A stretch of DNA of 64,000 nt from Pelagimonas sp017744045 (GTDB taxonomy: Bacteria; Pseudomonadota; Alphaproteobacteria; Rhodobacterales; Rhodobacteraceae). The notes below the pieces were generated by a model. It worked only from the letters and a program-made list of their open reading frames with translations, did not search any database and was not told where the DNA came from. Of the stretch, positions 27,417-36,543 are shown piece after piece (positions within the stretch are counted from its first letter, which is position 1; each line of letters opens with the position of its first letter). The stretch is from NCBI RefSeq assembly GCF_017744045.1, contig NZ_JAGHRD010000001.1, one strand, 5' to 3'. The translations under genes were made by a program, and so were the position numbers.

Positions 27417-27448
27417 TTGGTGCATCTCGCAGCGCGATCTGCTACCAA
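27417..27448. promoter_or_regulatory. Imperfect inverted repeat in the dmdA-gntR intergenic region
   Basis: TTGGT at 27417-27421 and ACCAA at 27444-27448 enclose GCATCTCGC and GCGATCTGC, which are themselves near-inverted. It lies about 70-100 bp upstream of the dmdA start. A candidate binding site for the GntR regulator; the arms are offset by one base, so confidence is low. Confidence 0.35.
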
Positions 27449-27507
27449 ATTCCTGGCAAGGTCTCCTCCGTCTTGCTGGCGGATTCTAGTGGACATCAAA
27501 TTGCCTG

Positions 27508-27519
27508 ACATTTAAATGT
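27508..27519. promoter_or_regulatory. Palindrome ACATTTAAATGT just before gntR
   Basis: A perfect 12 bp palindrome ending 7 bases before the gntR ATG at 27527, covering the place where a ribosome site would be. The position suggests autoregulation, by DNA binding or by masking of translation. No strong Shine-Dalgarno is visible for this gene. Confidence 0.5.
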
Positions 27520-27526
27520 AAGACAA

Positions 27527-28267
27527 ATGAAAAAACAGACGAGCAAGAAAAAACCTGACTTGCCTGCACAGATCGCCAAAGCCCTACGTGACGCAATCAT
27601 GAGCGGTAAATTGGCGGTCGATGATCGGTTGCCATCGGAATCGGATATGGCCGAGCAGTTCGATGTGTCGCGGCCTACCGTACGCGAGGCATTGAAACGC
27701 TTGGCAGCGCAATCCCTGATCCGGACCGAGCGCGGGGCCTTTGGCGGAGCCTTTGTGCGGCGCTTGTCCTATCCTGAGGCGCAAGAACAGCACGCGACGA
27801 CCTCAACCCTTCTGTTGACGATCAACGAAGTCGATTTCGCCACTGCCTGCGAGGCGCGTTTCGCGCTGGAAAAGGCATGCACTCAATTGGCGGTAGAGCG
27901 GCGCAGCGCCGATGACCTTGCCACCATGCGGGCCGAGATTTTTCGGCAGGCGCAGCCGGGATTAAGCGATGAGGCTTTTTGTGCCTCGGACGTTGCGCTG
28001 CATCGTGCTTTGGTTGACGCGGCGGGCAACCCGGTTCTGTCCTACCAATTGGCCGGGGCGGTCGAGGCGATGCAGCCTCTGATGAACATGATCACCTATA
28101 GCCAGCGGTCGCGTGAGCAGATCGTTGATTTGCACACGATGCTGACGGATGTCGTAGAAGAACGAGAGGCCGAGGCGGCAAATCGCGTTCTCGATGAATT
28201 GCAATCCTACACCCTGAAACTGGGGCGGGAGTTCATGGATTTCCGGGCCAAAGTAAAAAGGCGCTGA
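27527..28267 (+). CDS. GntR/FadR-family regulator, probable DmdR
   Basis: 246 residues. N-terminal winged HTH (GKLAVDDRLPSESDMAEQFD, then SRPTVREALKRLAAQSLIRT) and an all-helical FCD effector domain with metal-ligand-like Asp/His residues (CASDVALHRALVDAAGNPVL). Divergent from dmdA across 180 bp, the arrangement of the regulator upstream of dmdA in R. pomeroyi, so control of dmdA-acuI is likely. Confidence 0.88.
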   Translation: MKKQTSKKKPDLPAQIAKALRDAIMSGKLAVDDRLPSESDMAEQFDVSRPTVREALKRLAAQSLIRTERGAFGGAFVRRLSYPEAQEQHATTSTLLLTINEVDFATACEARFALEKACTQLAVERRSADDLATMRAEIFRQAQPGLSDEAFCASDVALHRALVDAAGNPVLSYQLAGAVEAMQPLMNMITYSQRSREQIVDLHTMLTDVVEEREAEAANRVLDELQSYTLKLGREFMDFRAKVKRR

Positions 28268-28288
28268 CCAACCTGGCCAGCGCCTTTT
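28256..28288. terminator. Bidirectional terminator between gntR and ilvD
   Basis: Perfect 11 bp arms AAAAGGCGCTG / CAGCGCCTTTT with an 11-base loop. The left arm overlaps the gntR stop codon. The T-run on the plus strand and the A-run at the 5' foot let it terminate both convergent genes. Confidence 0.88.
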
Positions 28289-28309
28289 GAATGTCGCGAT
28301 CCAGGCCGT

Positions 28310-30142
28310 TTACAGCGTGCGCACAGCGCCCTTGGCCGCCGAGCTGGCCAGCATGCCATAGGCTTTCAACGCTTTGGAGACCTTGCGCTTGCGCGGCTCG
28401 GCTGGGGCCCAGCCTTTCTCGTCCTGCTCGGCGCGGCGCTGGGCCAGTTCTTCGTCAGAAACAGCAAGGTTGATGGTCCGGTTCGGGATGTCGATCTCGA
28501 TCTTGTCGCCATCGCGCACCAACCCAATCGCGCCACCTTCGGCAGCTTCGGGCGAGACGTGGCCGATGGACAGGCCCGAGGTCCCGCCAGAAAAACGGCC
28601 ATCGGTGAGCAGCGCGCAGGCTTTGCCAAGACCTTTGGATTTCAGGTAAGAGGTCGGATACAGCATTTCCTGCATCCCCGGACCACCGCGCGGCCCTTCG
28701 TAGCGAATGACCACAACGTCGCCCTCTTTGACCTTGTTGGTCAGAATGTCATTCACCGCCGCATCCTGGCTTTCGCAAACATGGGCTGTGCCGGTGAATT
28801 GCAGGATTGACGCATCCACCCCGGCGGTTTTCACGATGCAGCCATCCAGCGCGATATTGCCAAAGAGCACGGCCAAACCACCATCCTGGCTAAAGGCGTG
28901 GTCCTTGGCGCGGATCACGCCGTTTTCACGGTCGGTATCCAGCTCTTTGTAGCGGTTGGACTGGCTAAAGGCCTGTGTGGTGCGCACACCGCCAGGGGCC
29001 GCCTTGAACAGCTGCTCGGCATCGGCATTGTTGGCGACCTTGATGTCCCATTTGGCAATCGCTTCGCCCATGGTGGCGCTGTGAACCGTTGACACATCGA
29101 GGTTCAGCAGATCAGCGCGGCTGAGTTCACCGAGGATGGAAAAGATCCCGCCCGCGCGGTGCACGTCTTCCATGTGGACGTTGTGGATGTTCGGCGCGAC
29201 CTTGCAGAGGCAAGGCACTTTGCGGCTCAGCGCGTCCATGTGAGTCATGTTGAAATCAACCTCGCCCTCATGGGCAATGGCCAGCAGATGCAACACGGTG
29301 TTGGTTGACCCGCCCATGGCGATATCCAGCGCCATCGCGTTTTCAAAGGCCTCAAAGGTCGCGATCTCGCGCGGCAGCAAGCCCTTTTCCTCGCCTTCAT
29401 AATGGCGCTTGGTGATCTCCACGATCTTGCGACCTGCTTCGAGGAACAGGTTCTTGCGATCCGCATGGGTCGCCAGGGTCGAGCCATTGCCCGGCAAAGC
29501 CAGGCCCAGCGCCTCGGCCAGACAGTTCATCGAGTTGGCGGTGAACATGCCCGAGCAAGAGCCGCAGGTCGGGCAGGCGTTTTCTTCGATGTGCTGGATC
29601 TGCTCATCTGTGTAGTCTTCGCTGGCCGCCGCAACCATGGCGTCAACAAGGTCAACCTTGGTCAGTTCCAGATCCTCGATATCGACCTTGCCGGCCTCCA
29701 TAGGGCCGCCGGAGACAAAGATCACCGGGATGTTCAGGCGCATTGCAGCCATCAACATGCCCGGCGTGATCTTGTCACAGTTCGAGATGCAGACCATCGC
29801 ATCGGCACAGTGGCCGTTGACCATATATTCGACGCTATCGGCAATCACTTCGCGCGAAGGCAGGGAATAGAGCATGCCGTCATGCCCCATGGCGATCCCG
29901 TCATCCACGGCGATGGTGTTGAATTCCTTGGCGATCCCACCCGCTGCTTCAATCTCGCGCGCGACCATCTGGCCAAGATCCTTGAGATGGACGTGACCGG
30001 GCACAAACTGGGTGAAAGAGTTCACAACCGCAATAATCGGTTTGCCAAAATCCCCTTCGCCCATGCCTGTAGCGCGCCAAAGGGCGCGGGCACCGGCCAT
30101 ATTGCGTCCGTGGGTAGATGTACGGGAGCGGTAATGCGGCAT
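28310..30142 (-). CDS. ilvD: Dihydroxy-acid dehydratase IlvD
   Basis: 610 residues, full length. Converts 2,3-dihydroxy-isovalerate (and the methylvalerate homologue) to the 2-oxo acid in valine/isoleucine synthesis. The Fe-S ligands are visible in CISNCDKITPG and in CPTCGSCSGMFTANSMNC, and the C-terminal substrate-binding region in TDGRFSGGTSGLSIGHVSPE. It stands alone; an imperfect set of hairpins lies upstream of its start. Confidence 0.97.
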   Translation of the reverse strand: MPHYRSRTSTHGRNMAGARALWRATGMGEGDFGKPIIAVVNSFTQFVPGHVHLKDLGQMVAREIEAAGGIAKEFNTIAVDDGIAMGHDGMLYSLPSREVIADSVEYMVNGHCADAMVCISNCDKITPGMLMAAMRLNIPVIFVSGGPMEAGKVDIEDLELTKVDLVDAMVAAASEDYTDEQIQHIEENACPTCGSCSGMFTANSMNCLAEALGLALPGNGSTLATHADRKNLFLEAGRKIVEITKRHYEGEEKGLLPREIATFEAFENAMALDIAMGGSTNTVLHLLAIAHEGEVDFNMTHMDALSRKVPCLCKVAPNIHNVHMEDVHRAGGIFSILGELSRADLLNLDVSTVHSATMGEAIAKWDIKVANNADAEQLFKAAPGGVRTTQAFSQSNRYKELDTDRENGVIRAKDHAFSQDGGLAVLFGNIALDGCIVKTAGVDASILQFTGTAHVCESQDAAVNDILTNKVKEGDVVVIRYEGPRGGPGMQEMLYPTSYLKSKGLGKACALLTDGRFSGGTSGLSIGHVSPEAAEGGAIGLVRDGDKIEIDIPNRTINLAVSDEELAQRRAEQDEKGWAPAEPRKRKVSKALKAYGMLASSAAKGAVRTL

Positions 30143-30188
30143 TGAATCTCTCTCTTATGCGTCTGTCGCGAGGGCTGCACTGTCTTTA

Positions 30189-30226
30189 GGGGCATGCCCC
30201 CTTAATTTGCAAGGCAATCCTTGCAA
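30189..30226 (-). terminator. Two adjacent hairpins between lysR and ilvD
   Basis: TTGCAAGG-CAAT-CCTTGCAA (30207-30226) and the palindrome GGGGCATGCCCC (30189-30200). On the minus strand both follow the lysR stop and precede ilvD. They could terminate lysR or sit in the ilvD leader; there is no long T-run, so assignment as a terminator is tentative. Confidence 0.4.
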
Positions 30227-30280
30227 TTCAAGATGCGGGACTTGTCAAAAGTTACGCAGCTCGTGCCTTTTTCAGAGGGA

Positions 30281-31195
30281 TTATTTCTTTTGACTGTCGG
30301 CTTGCGAGATAATCCAGTCGCGCACCTGTTCCGCATGGGGCAAAAGCGGCGTGTTTTTGGACCAGATCAGGTATACGCCACGCCCTGTCCGCCAGGCCCA
30401 GTCCTCGCGCCCAACCAAAAGCCCGGAATCGATCAGGTGGCGCACCACATGTTCCCAGCCAAAGGCAAAACCTTCGCCAGACATCGCGGCCTGCAGCACC
30501 AGAGCGTAATCGTTTAGCCGAAGGCCTGCGGTAATGTTGCGCCCGCGTATCCTATGATGATCGAACCAATGCGACCAAGTCGGGCGCTCTCGGATGGGTT
30601 CCTCAAGATGAATCAGTCGTTCCTGCATCAGGTTCGGGATTGAGCGCAGGTTGCGCGCCGCCATCATCACGTGTGGGCTGGCAACGGGAAAGATCAACTC
30701 ATCCGCGAGTCGTGCGGCATGGGTGTTTGGCCAATTGCCATCACCGATGCGTATGCCAAGGCTGATGTTTTCCTTTTCCAGATCCGGTTCGCGATCCGAG
30801 ATCTGCAGCCGCAAATCGATATCTGGGTGTTTCTCGTGCAAATCTGCCAGTCGGGGCATCATCCAATAATAGGAAAAAGCTGAGGAGCTGTTGAGGGTGA
30901 TATGCTCATCCCGCCCCATCTGCCGCACTGCTTGGACTGAGGTGTCGATATCGTTCAACGCCTTTGAAATATCTGAAAACAAACGTGTTCCCGCAACGGT
31001 CAGGTCGACTTTGCGATGGCCGCGAATGAAAAGTTTGACGTTCAGCGCCTCTTCCAATTGCTTGATCGCCGCACTGACCGAAGGCTGCTGCATGTTCAGT
31101 TCCTCTGCCGCCCGGGTAAAGGACCCGAGCCGCGCCGCCGCATCAAAGACGATCAGATTGCGGGGGGAATGAACCTGTTTCCAAAACTCTCGCAT
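30281..31195 (-). CDS. LysR-family regulator (GcvA-like)
   Basis: 304 residues. N-terminal HTH (LGSFTRAAEELNMQQPSVSA followed by AIKQLEEALNVKLFIRGHRK) and a periplasmic-binding-like effector domain with the GcvA-type N-terminus of the domain (HITLNSSSAFSYYWMMPRLA). Divergent from the methyltransferase/dehydrogenase pair across 94 bp; it likely controls that pair. Confidence 0.88.
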   Translation of the reverse strand: MREFWKQVHSPRNLIVFDAAARLGSFTRAAEELNMQQPSVSAAIKQLEEALNVKLFIRGHRKVDLTVAGTRLFSDISKALNDIDTSVQAVRQMGRDEHITLNSSSAFSYYWMMPRLADLHEKHPDIDLRLQISDREPDLEKENISLGIRIGDGNWPNTHAARLADELIFPVASPHVMMAARNLRSIPNLMQERLIHLEEPIRERPTWSHWFDHHRIRGRNITAGLRLNDYALVLQAAMSGEGFAFGWEHVVRHLIDSGLLVGREDWAWRTGRGVYLIWSKNTPLLPHAEQVRDWIISQADSQKK

Positions 31196-31213
31196 AATCT
31201 ATTTCTATCTCAA

Positions 31214-31259
31214 GCATAGGGTTTTTCAAGGATCACTGCGGGTTTTCCATTTGCTATGC
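31214..31259. promoter_or_regulatory. Inverted half-sites in the lysR-mttB promoter region
   Basis: GCATAG at 31214-31219 and CTATGC at 31254-31259 form an inverted pair 34 bases apart in the divergent promoter region. Spacing is longer than a classic T-N11-A LysR box, so this is only a candidate. Confidence 0.3.
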
Positions 31260-31289
31260 CTATGGAAGATCAGGACAAGGAACCCCCAG

Positions 31290-32834
31290 ATGGCCCGCCG
31301 TTCACGCACTTTGCGACGCTCGCCTCAGACAGACACAGCCAGCTTGCCTTCGCCCTTCATTCAACGCGAACTTCCGTTTTTTGACGTGCTCAACGAAGGG
31401 CAGTTGCAGCGCATGGAGGCGCAGGTTGATTGGCTGCTTGAGGATGTTGGCATTGCCTTTCGCGATGACCCCGCCGCTCTGGATATTTGGCGTGCGGCGG
31501 GCGTTACGCCGACTGGTGAGCATGGCGATTTGATCAAGGCGGATGCAAAATGGATTCGCGACCTATGCGCCAAGGCCCCTGGTCAATTCACGCAACTGGC
31601 GCGCAACCCTGCGCGCAATGTCACCATTGGGAGTACAAATCAGGTCTTTGCCCCGATCTATGGGGCACCCTTTGTTCGCGACCTTGAGGGCGGGCGGCGC
31701 TATGGCAACATGGCCGACTTTGAGAAATTGGTGAAGCTGGCCTATATGCATCCCAATCTGCATCATACCGGGTTGGTGATCACCGAACCCACCGACATTC
31801 CGGTCTCCAAGCGCCATTTGGACATGGTGTTTGCCCATATGACCCTGTCGGACAAACCGCATCTGGGCGCAATTACCGAGAAAAGCCGCGCGCAGGACAG
31901 TGTCGACATGGCAGAGATCCTGTTTGGTCGCACGCGTATGAATGCCGAGGCAGCCCAAGGCAATATTTGCATCATGGGCAATGTAAACACCAACTCGCCG
32001 CTCTTGGTGGACAAGGTCGCGTCGGAAGCGATCCAGGTCTATTCCGCGCGCGGGCAGGGTATGATTGTCACGCCGTTCATCCTGACCGGTGCCATGGGGC
32101 CGGTCAGCACCGCCGCCTCTGTCGCTCAGGCTGTGGCCGAGGCGATGATCTGCTGCGCCTTTGCCCAGTTGGTCCGGCCCGGTGCCCCCTTTGTCATGGG
32201 CAATTTCCTGTCATCCATGTCGCTGAAATCCGGTGCCCCGACCTTTGGCATGCCTGAACCCGTTCTATCCAACTATGTCATTGGGCAAATGGCCCGTCGG
32301 GTGGGTTTGCCGCTGCGTTGTGGCGGGTCTTTGACGGCCTCCAAGATTGAAGACGCGCAGGCCGCCTATGAAAGCGCGGATTCGATGCATTCCACCATGT
32401 TGGCCGGTTCAAATTTTACCCTTCATGCGGCCGGTTGGCTGGAAGGTGGGCTCGCCACCGGGTTTGAAAAGCTGATCTTGGATGCGGACCGGCTGGGCAG
32501 CTATCAAAAGCTGGGTGGTCTGGGGCTTGAGACCGATGAAAACGCCTTTGCCCGTGATGCCTATGGCGAAGTGCAACCGGGCGGGCATTTCCTCGGCAGT
32601 GGTCACACGATGCGCAATTATCAAACCGCCTTTTACGAACCCAAGCTGAGCGACAGTGAAAATGTCGAAAGCTGGGAGGAGGGCGGTTCCAAAGACATGC
32701 GGCAACGCGCCTTTGAGCGTTGGAACGACCTGTTGAACCAATATGAAACGCCCCCCATCGACATGGCCACCAAAGAAGAACTGACCGCCTATGTGGCGCG
32801 TCGCAAAGAAGAATTGCCGGACGCCTGGTACTAA
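31290..32834 (+). CDS. MttB-family (non-pyrrolysine) trimethylamine methyltransferase-like protein
   Basis: 514 residues from the ATG at 31290 (AAGGA 9 bases upstream). It belongs to the MttB/COG5598 TIM-barrel family (FAPIYGAPFVRDLEGGRRYG, GAPTFGMPEPVLSNYVIGQM). No in-frame amber codon is present, so it is a pyrrolysine-free member, the branch that includes glycine betaine methyltransferase MtgB. In that branch the methyl goes to a corrinoid protein, but no corrinoid protein gene is adjacent; instead a dimethylglycine-dehydrogenase-like gene follows by 37 bp. Substrate is likely a quaternary or tertiary amine; not proven. Confidence 0.82.
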   Translation: MARRSRTLRRSPQTDTASLPSPFIQRELPFFDVLNEGQLQRMEAQVDWLLEDVGIAFRDDPAALDIWRAAGVTPTGEHGDLIKADAKWIRDLCAKAPGQFTQLARNPARNVTIGSTNQVFAPIYGAPFVRDLEGGRRYGNMADFEKLVKLAYMHPNLHHTGLVITEPTDIPVSKRHLDMVFAHMTLSDKPHLGAITEKSRAQDSVDMAEILFGRTRMNAEAAQGNICIMGNVNTNSPLLVDKVASEAIQVYSARGQGMIVTPFILTGAMGPVSTAASVAQAVAEAMICCAFAQLVRPGAPFVMGNFLSSMSLKSGAPTFGMPEPVLSNYVIGQMARRVGLPLRCGGSLTASKIEDAQAAYESADSMHSTMLAGSNFTLHAAGWLEGGLATGFEKLILDADRLGSYQKLGGLGLETDENAFARDAYGEVQPGGHFLGSGHTMRNYQTAFYEPKLSDSENVESWEEGGSKDMRQRAFERWNDLLNQYETPPIDMATKEELTAYVARRKEELPDAWY

Positions 32835-32871
32835 TCGGGTATTGATCAGGCACGGATCAGGGAGAGAGATT

Positions 32872-35343
32872 ATGACCGATACGCTCGCACAATCGACATT
32901 GAACATTCAAACCGACGACACCGCGCGCGGCAAACCCCTGCCGAGCCATGTCAAATGCGCCATTGTTGGTGGCGGTGTCGTTGGGTGTTCGATCCTCTAT
33001 CACCTCGCCAAATTCGGCTGGAAAGACACGATCCTGCTGGAACGGAACGAGCTGACATCGGGGTCAAGCTGGCATGCTGCGGGGCAGATCCACACAATCT
33101 CGTCCGATCCCAATATCTCGCGCCTGCAATCCTACACGATCAACCTTTACAAAGAGATCGAAGAGCTTTCGGGGCAATCCGTGGGTCTGCATATGACCGG
33201 GGGGTTCTATCTTGCGTCTAACAAGACCTGGCATGATTACCTTAAACGGGAACGTTCTAAGGCGCGCTATATGGGGCTTGAGCAAGAATGGATCAGCCCC
33301 AAGGAGTTGGCGGAACGTCACCCACTGATTGACCCCAAACACTATTACGCCGCGTTGTGGGATGATCAGGACGGTGATCTTGACCCGTCGGGCACCACAT
33401 ATGCCTTTGCCAAGGCGGCCCGCCATTATGGCGCGCAATATTACACCCATACACCTGTCACCGGCACCAAAATGCGCCCCGATGGAATGTGGGAGGTCAC
33501 GACGTCGCGCGGCGTCGTCATTGCCGAACATGTGGTGAATTGCGGCGGGCTATGGGCGCGTGAGGTCGGGCATATGGCCGGGCTGAACCTGCCGGTGCAA
33601 CCGATGGAGCATCACTACCTGATCACCGACCGCATTGACGAAATCGCCAATTACGGCGCGCGCCTGCCCTGCGGGATTGATTATGAGGCGAATATCTATT
33701 TCCGCCAGGAAAGGGATGGGTTGTTGCTGGGCACCTATGAGCCGGTTGGCGTGCCTTGGAAGGTGGGTGGGACGCCGCAGGATTTTGGTCATGAGTTGCT
33801 GCAGCCAAACCTTGAACATATCGCCGACCGGCTGGAGCTGGGCTTTGAGCGTATTCCTGCCCTGGCGGAAGCCGGGATCAAAGACACCATCAACGGCCCC
33901 TTCACCTTTGGACCCGATGGCAACCCGATGATTGGCCCGGTTCCGGGTATGCGCAACTACTGGTGTGCCGTGGGCGTCATGGCGGGTTTCTGTCAGGGTG
34001 GCGGCGTTGGTCTGACCATGGCGGAATGGATGATAGACGGAGAGCCGTCGATTGACGTCTGGGCGATGGATATCGCGCGCTTTGGTGATTGGGCGACGCC
34101 GGATTGGGGCACGGTCAAAAGCTGCGAAAACTACGAGCGCCGCTTTGTGATGACCTTCCCGAACGAAACGCTTCCCAAGGGGCGCCGCCAGCAGACCACT
34201 GCGCTGTATGATCGCTTGGTCCAAAAGGGCGCTGTCATGGGGCAGGCCTTTGGTCTGGAGCATGTGTTGTGGTTCGCGGATGGCCCTGACGATGCACATG
34301 AGGATCCGACCTTTGAGCGCAACCGATCCTTTGACTACGTGGCTCAGGAATGCGCCGCGGTGCAAAACGCAGTTGGCGGGATTGAGCTGGCCAACTTTGC
34401 CAAACACGAGATCAAAGGCCCCGGTGCGCGCGACTGGATGAACAAAACCATGGCCGGTTACGTTCCCAAGCCGGGCCGCATGACCTTGACCCCGATGCTG
34501 ACGGAAAAGGGGCGTCTCTATGGTGATCTGACCATCGCATGTTTGGGGGACGAGCATTTTATGCTGTTTGGTTCCGGCGCGATGCAGGATGCCCATAGCC
34601 GGTTCTTTGTCAAAACCTTGCCCGAGGGTGTCACGCATCAGAACCAAACCGGCGATTGGCACGGGATTGGCTTGTCCGGTCCGAAATCCCGCGAGTTACT
34701 GCAAAAGATCACGCGCAAGGATGTGTCGGGCGAGGCGATGAAGTTCCGCGATTGCTGTGAAACCTTTGTGGGCGGTGTGCCGGTGATCCTGAACCGGATC
34801 AGTTTCTCGGGCGAATTGGGATACGAGATCTATTGCCGCCCGCAATATCTGATCCGCCTGAGCGAAGCGATAGAAGAGGCGGGCGCTGATCTCGGCTTCA
34901 AATGGTACGGCAACCGCGCTTTGATGAGCCTGCGATTGGACAAAGGCTGGGGTGCTTGGGGGCTGGAGTTCCGCCCGGATTTCAACGCTGTCGAAGCGGG
35001 GATGGACGCCTTTATCAACTGGAACAAGGATTTTGTCGGCAAACAGGCGACGCAAAAGTTCAAGGAGGACGGTGTCGCGCGCAAATTGGTGACTTTGGTT
35101 GTCGACACTGACATCGACGTCACCCTGGATGAGGCGGTGATGAAGGATGGCCAAGCCGTGGGCTACATCACCTCCGGCGGCTATTCGCACCGGTCGCAAA
35201 AATCCATGGCGCTGGCGTACATCGCCACTGAACATTGCGAAGCTGGGTCAGGTTTGCAGGTCGAAATCCTTGGAGAATTGCACAAAGCCGAGGTTTTGGG
35301 CGGCCCGATTTATGACCCGGACGGCAGCCATATGAGGGGCTAA
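32872..35343 (+). CDS. Dimethylglycine/sarcosine dehydrogenase-like FAD enzyme with GcvT domain
   Basis: 823 residues from the ATG at 32872, which is preceded by GGGAGAGAG. An N-terminal DAO-type FAD domain (CAIVGGGVVGCSILYHLAKF) with the His of the covalent FAD site region in GSSWHAAGQIH, and a C-terminal aminomethyltransferase/GcvT domain (ISFSGELGYEIYC, LDKGWGAWGLEFRPD) that in this family transfers the released C1 unit to tetrahydrofolate. Co-transcribed with the MttB-like gene. The pair fits stepwise N-demethylation of a methylated amine such as glycine betaine or dimethylglycine. Confidence 0.87.
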   Translation: MTDTLAQSTLNIQTDDTARGKPLPSHVKCAIVGGGVVGCSILYHLAKFGWKDTILLERNELTSGSSWHAAGQIHTISSDPNISRLQSYTINLYKEIEELSGQSVGLHMTGGFYLASNKTWHDYLKRERSKARYMGLEQEWISPKELAERHPLIDPKHYYAALWDDQDGDLDPSGTTYAFAKAARHYGAQYYTHTPVTGTKMRPDGMWEVTTSRGVVIAEHVVNCGGLWAREVGHMAGLNLPVQPMEHHYLITDRIDEIANYGARLPCGIDYEANIYFRQERDGLLLGTYEPVGVPWKVGGTPQDFGHELLQPNLEHIADRLELGFERIPALAEAGIKDTINGPFTFGPDGNPMIGPVPGMRNYWCAVGVMAGFCQGGGVGLTMAEWMIDGEPSIDVWAMDIARFGDWATPDWGTVKSCENYERRFVMTFPNETLPKGRRQQTTALYDRLVQKGAVMGQAFGLEHVLWFADGPDDAHEDPTFERNRSFDYVAQECAAVQNAVGGIELANFAKHEIKGPGARDWMNKTMAGYVPKPGRMTLTPMLTEKGRLYGDLTIACLGDEHFMLFGSGAMQDAHSRFFVKTLPEGVTHQNQTGDWHGIGLSGPKSRELLQKITRKDVSGEAMKFRDCCETFVGGVPVILNRISFSGELGYEIYCRPQYLIRLSEAIEEAGADLGFKWYGNRALMSLRLDKGWGAWGLEFRPDFNAVEAGMDAFINWNKDFVGKQATQKFKEDGVARKLVTLVVDTDIDVTLDEAVMKDGQAVGYITSGGYSHRSQKSMALAYIATEHCEAGSGLQVEILGELHKAEVLGGPIYDPDGSHMRG

Positions 35344-35419
35344 GAACAGGCGCACAAGTCACGCGATTGGCCCTGTCGGGCTTTTCGTTTTGCGCGGAAA
35401 CATTGACAAAAGGCAAATT

Positions 35420-35433
35420 GTTTCAGATGAAAC
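35420..35433. promoter_or_regulatory. MarR-type operator GTTTCAGATGAAAC
   Basis: A perfect inverted repeat (GTTTCA-GA-TGAAAC) ending 6 bases before the ATG of the MarR gene. The pattern GTTnCnnnTGnAAC recurs twice in the hmgA promoter (37031, 37060), so it is probably a MarR-family site shared by the two paralogous regulators. Confidence 0.65.
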
Positions 35434-35439
35434 GAAATC

Positions 35440-35913
35440 ATGACCTTTCGGATTTCGGACGACTTGGAACAGCTAGAGACCTTCTTTCCCTACCAACTGG
35501 CGGTCGCGGCGGAACGATTTTCCCGCGACCTGATGGAGGTTTACAACAAGGCCTACGGCCTGACGCGCGAGGAATGGAGGCTGTTGTTCTTGCTGTCCGA
35601 AGAAGGCGAAATCGCCTCGAACGATTTGGCGCAGCGCACGACATTGGACAAAGTTCAACTGTCGCGCGCCTCGCAACGTTTGGCGGATAAGGGGTTGATC
35701 ACGCGCAACGTCTCCCCAAAGGATCGGCGTCTGAAGCTGTATCAAAGCACTGAAAAGGGCCGGGCCCTTTTTGCCGAGATCAAACCACAAGTTGATGCCC
35801 GCGCCAGCGATATCGTTTCGAGCATGTCCAAAGAACAAAAAGCAGCCCTGCAAATGGGTCTTAACGGGTTGCTTGAGGCATTGGGCGCGCCGGAACAGAT
35901 GTTTGGTGACTAG
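35440..35913 (+). CDS. MarR-family regulator (first of two)
   Basis: 157 residues with the winged HTH (TREEWRLLFLLSEEGEIASN, DLAQRTTLDKVQLSRASQRL, wing ITRNVSPKDRRLKLYQSTEK). The N-terminal FFPYQLAVAAERFSRDL resembles FRFAVVASRLSNEL of the second MarR gene 0.6 kb away, so they are paralogues. Preceded by its own operator-like palindrome, pointing to autoregulation. Targets could be the homogentisate genes or the upstream demethylation genes. Confidence 0.88.
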   Translation: MTFRISDDLEQLETFFPYQLAVAAERFSRDLMEVYNKAYGLTREEWRLLFLLSEEGEIASNDLAQRTTLDKVQLSRASQRLADKGLITRNVSPKDRRLKLYQSTEKGRALFAEIKPQVDARASDIVSSMSKEQKAALQMGLNGLLEALGAPEQMFGD

Positions 35914-35925
35914 GCTCTGTTGAGC

Positions 35926-36543
35926 TTAGGGTTTGACTTGGTCGGGATGCGCCGCCGCAAAGGCCGGGATTTGCGATAGGTTGTCATGAATGCCGCGCAG
36001 TTTTGGCATTGGGCTCAGGTCGATTTCCCAGCGCTGGGCGTTGTAGAGTTGCGGCATCAGGCAGATATCGGCCAGCGACACGCGGTCGCCGAAACAGAAA
36101 CGGGCGCCGGTGACCATTTCCTCGACCGCGGCAAGGCCGGGCGTTATGAAATGCTGCATCCAGTCCTGCATCGACATCTTGCCGTCGCTTTGAGAGGTCG
36201 CAAATTTGGCGACGTTCAAATTGCAGACCGGGTGAATTTCCATCGCGATGGCATGCGAAATCGCCCGCACCTGCGCGCGCTCAATTGGGTCATCGGGCAG
36301 AAGGCCCAGATGTCGTGTTTCGTTGAGGTATTCGGTGATTGCCACGGATTGGGTCAGTGTAATACCGTCAATCTCCAGCGCCGGAACCAGCCCCTGCGGG
36401 TTTCGAGCGAGGTGATCCTGGGATTTGTGTGCCCCTTGCAGCAAGTCCACGGAAACACCCTGCCAGTCTTCTCCGGCAAGACCCAAAGCAATGCGGACGC
36501 GGTAGCTGGCGGAGGAGCGCCAGTAATCATAGAGAATTGTCAC
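35926..36543 (-). CDS. maiA: Maleylacetoacetate isomerase (zeta-class GST)
   Basis: 205 residues. GST zeta fold with the catalytic SSASYRVRIAL near the N-terminus and the maiA signature NLNVAKF region. Isomerises 4-maleylacetoacetate to fumarylacetoacetate, the step between HmgA and FahA, whose genes are on the opposite strand. Its ATG overlaps the stop of the MarR gene, so regulator and enzyme form one operon. Confidence 0.93.
   Translation of the reverse strand: MTILYDYWRSSASYRVRIALGLAGEDWQGVSVDLLQGAHKSQDHLARNPQGLVPALEIDGITLTQSVAITEYLNETRHLGLLPDDPIERAQVRAISHAIAMEIHPVCNLNVAKFATSQSDGKMSMQDWMQHFITPGLAAVEEMVTGARFCFGDRVSLADICLMPQLYNAQRWEIDLSPMPKLRGIHDNLSQIPAFAAAHPDQVKP

Noticed and set aside
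31290..32834. Pyrrolysine-containing trimethylamine methyltransferase
   Set aside because: The frame has no internal amber codon and no pyl genes are seen; it is a non-pyrrolysine homologue.
33550..34662. 370-codon antisense ORF inside the dehydrogenase gene
   Set aside because: Same shadow effect; plus-strand product has recognisable domains throughout.
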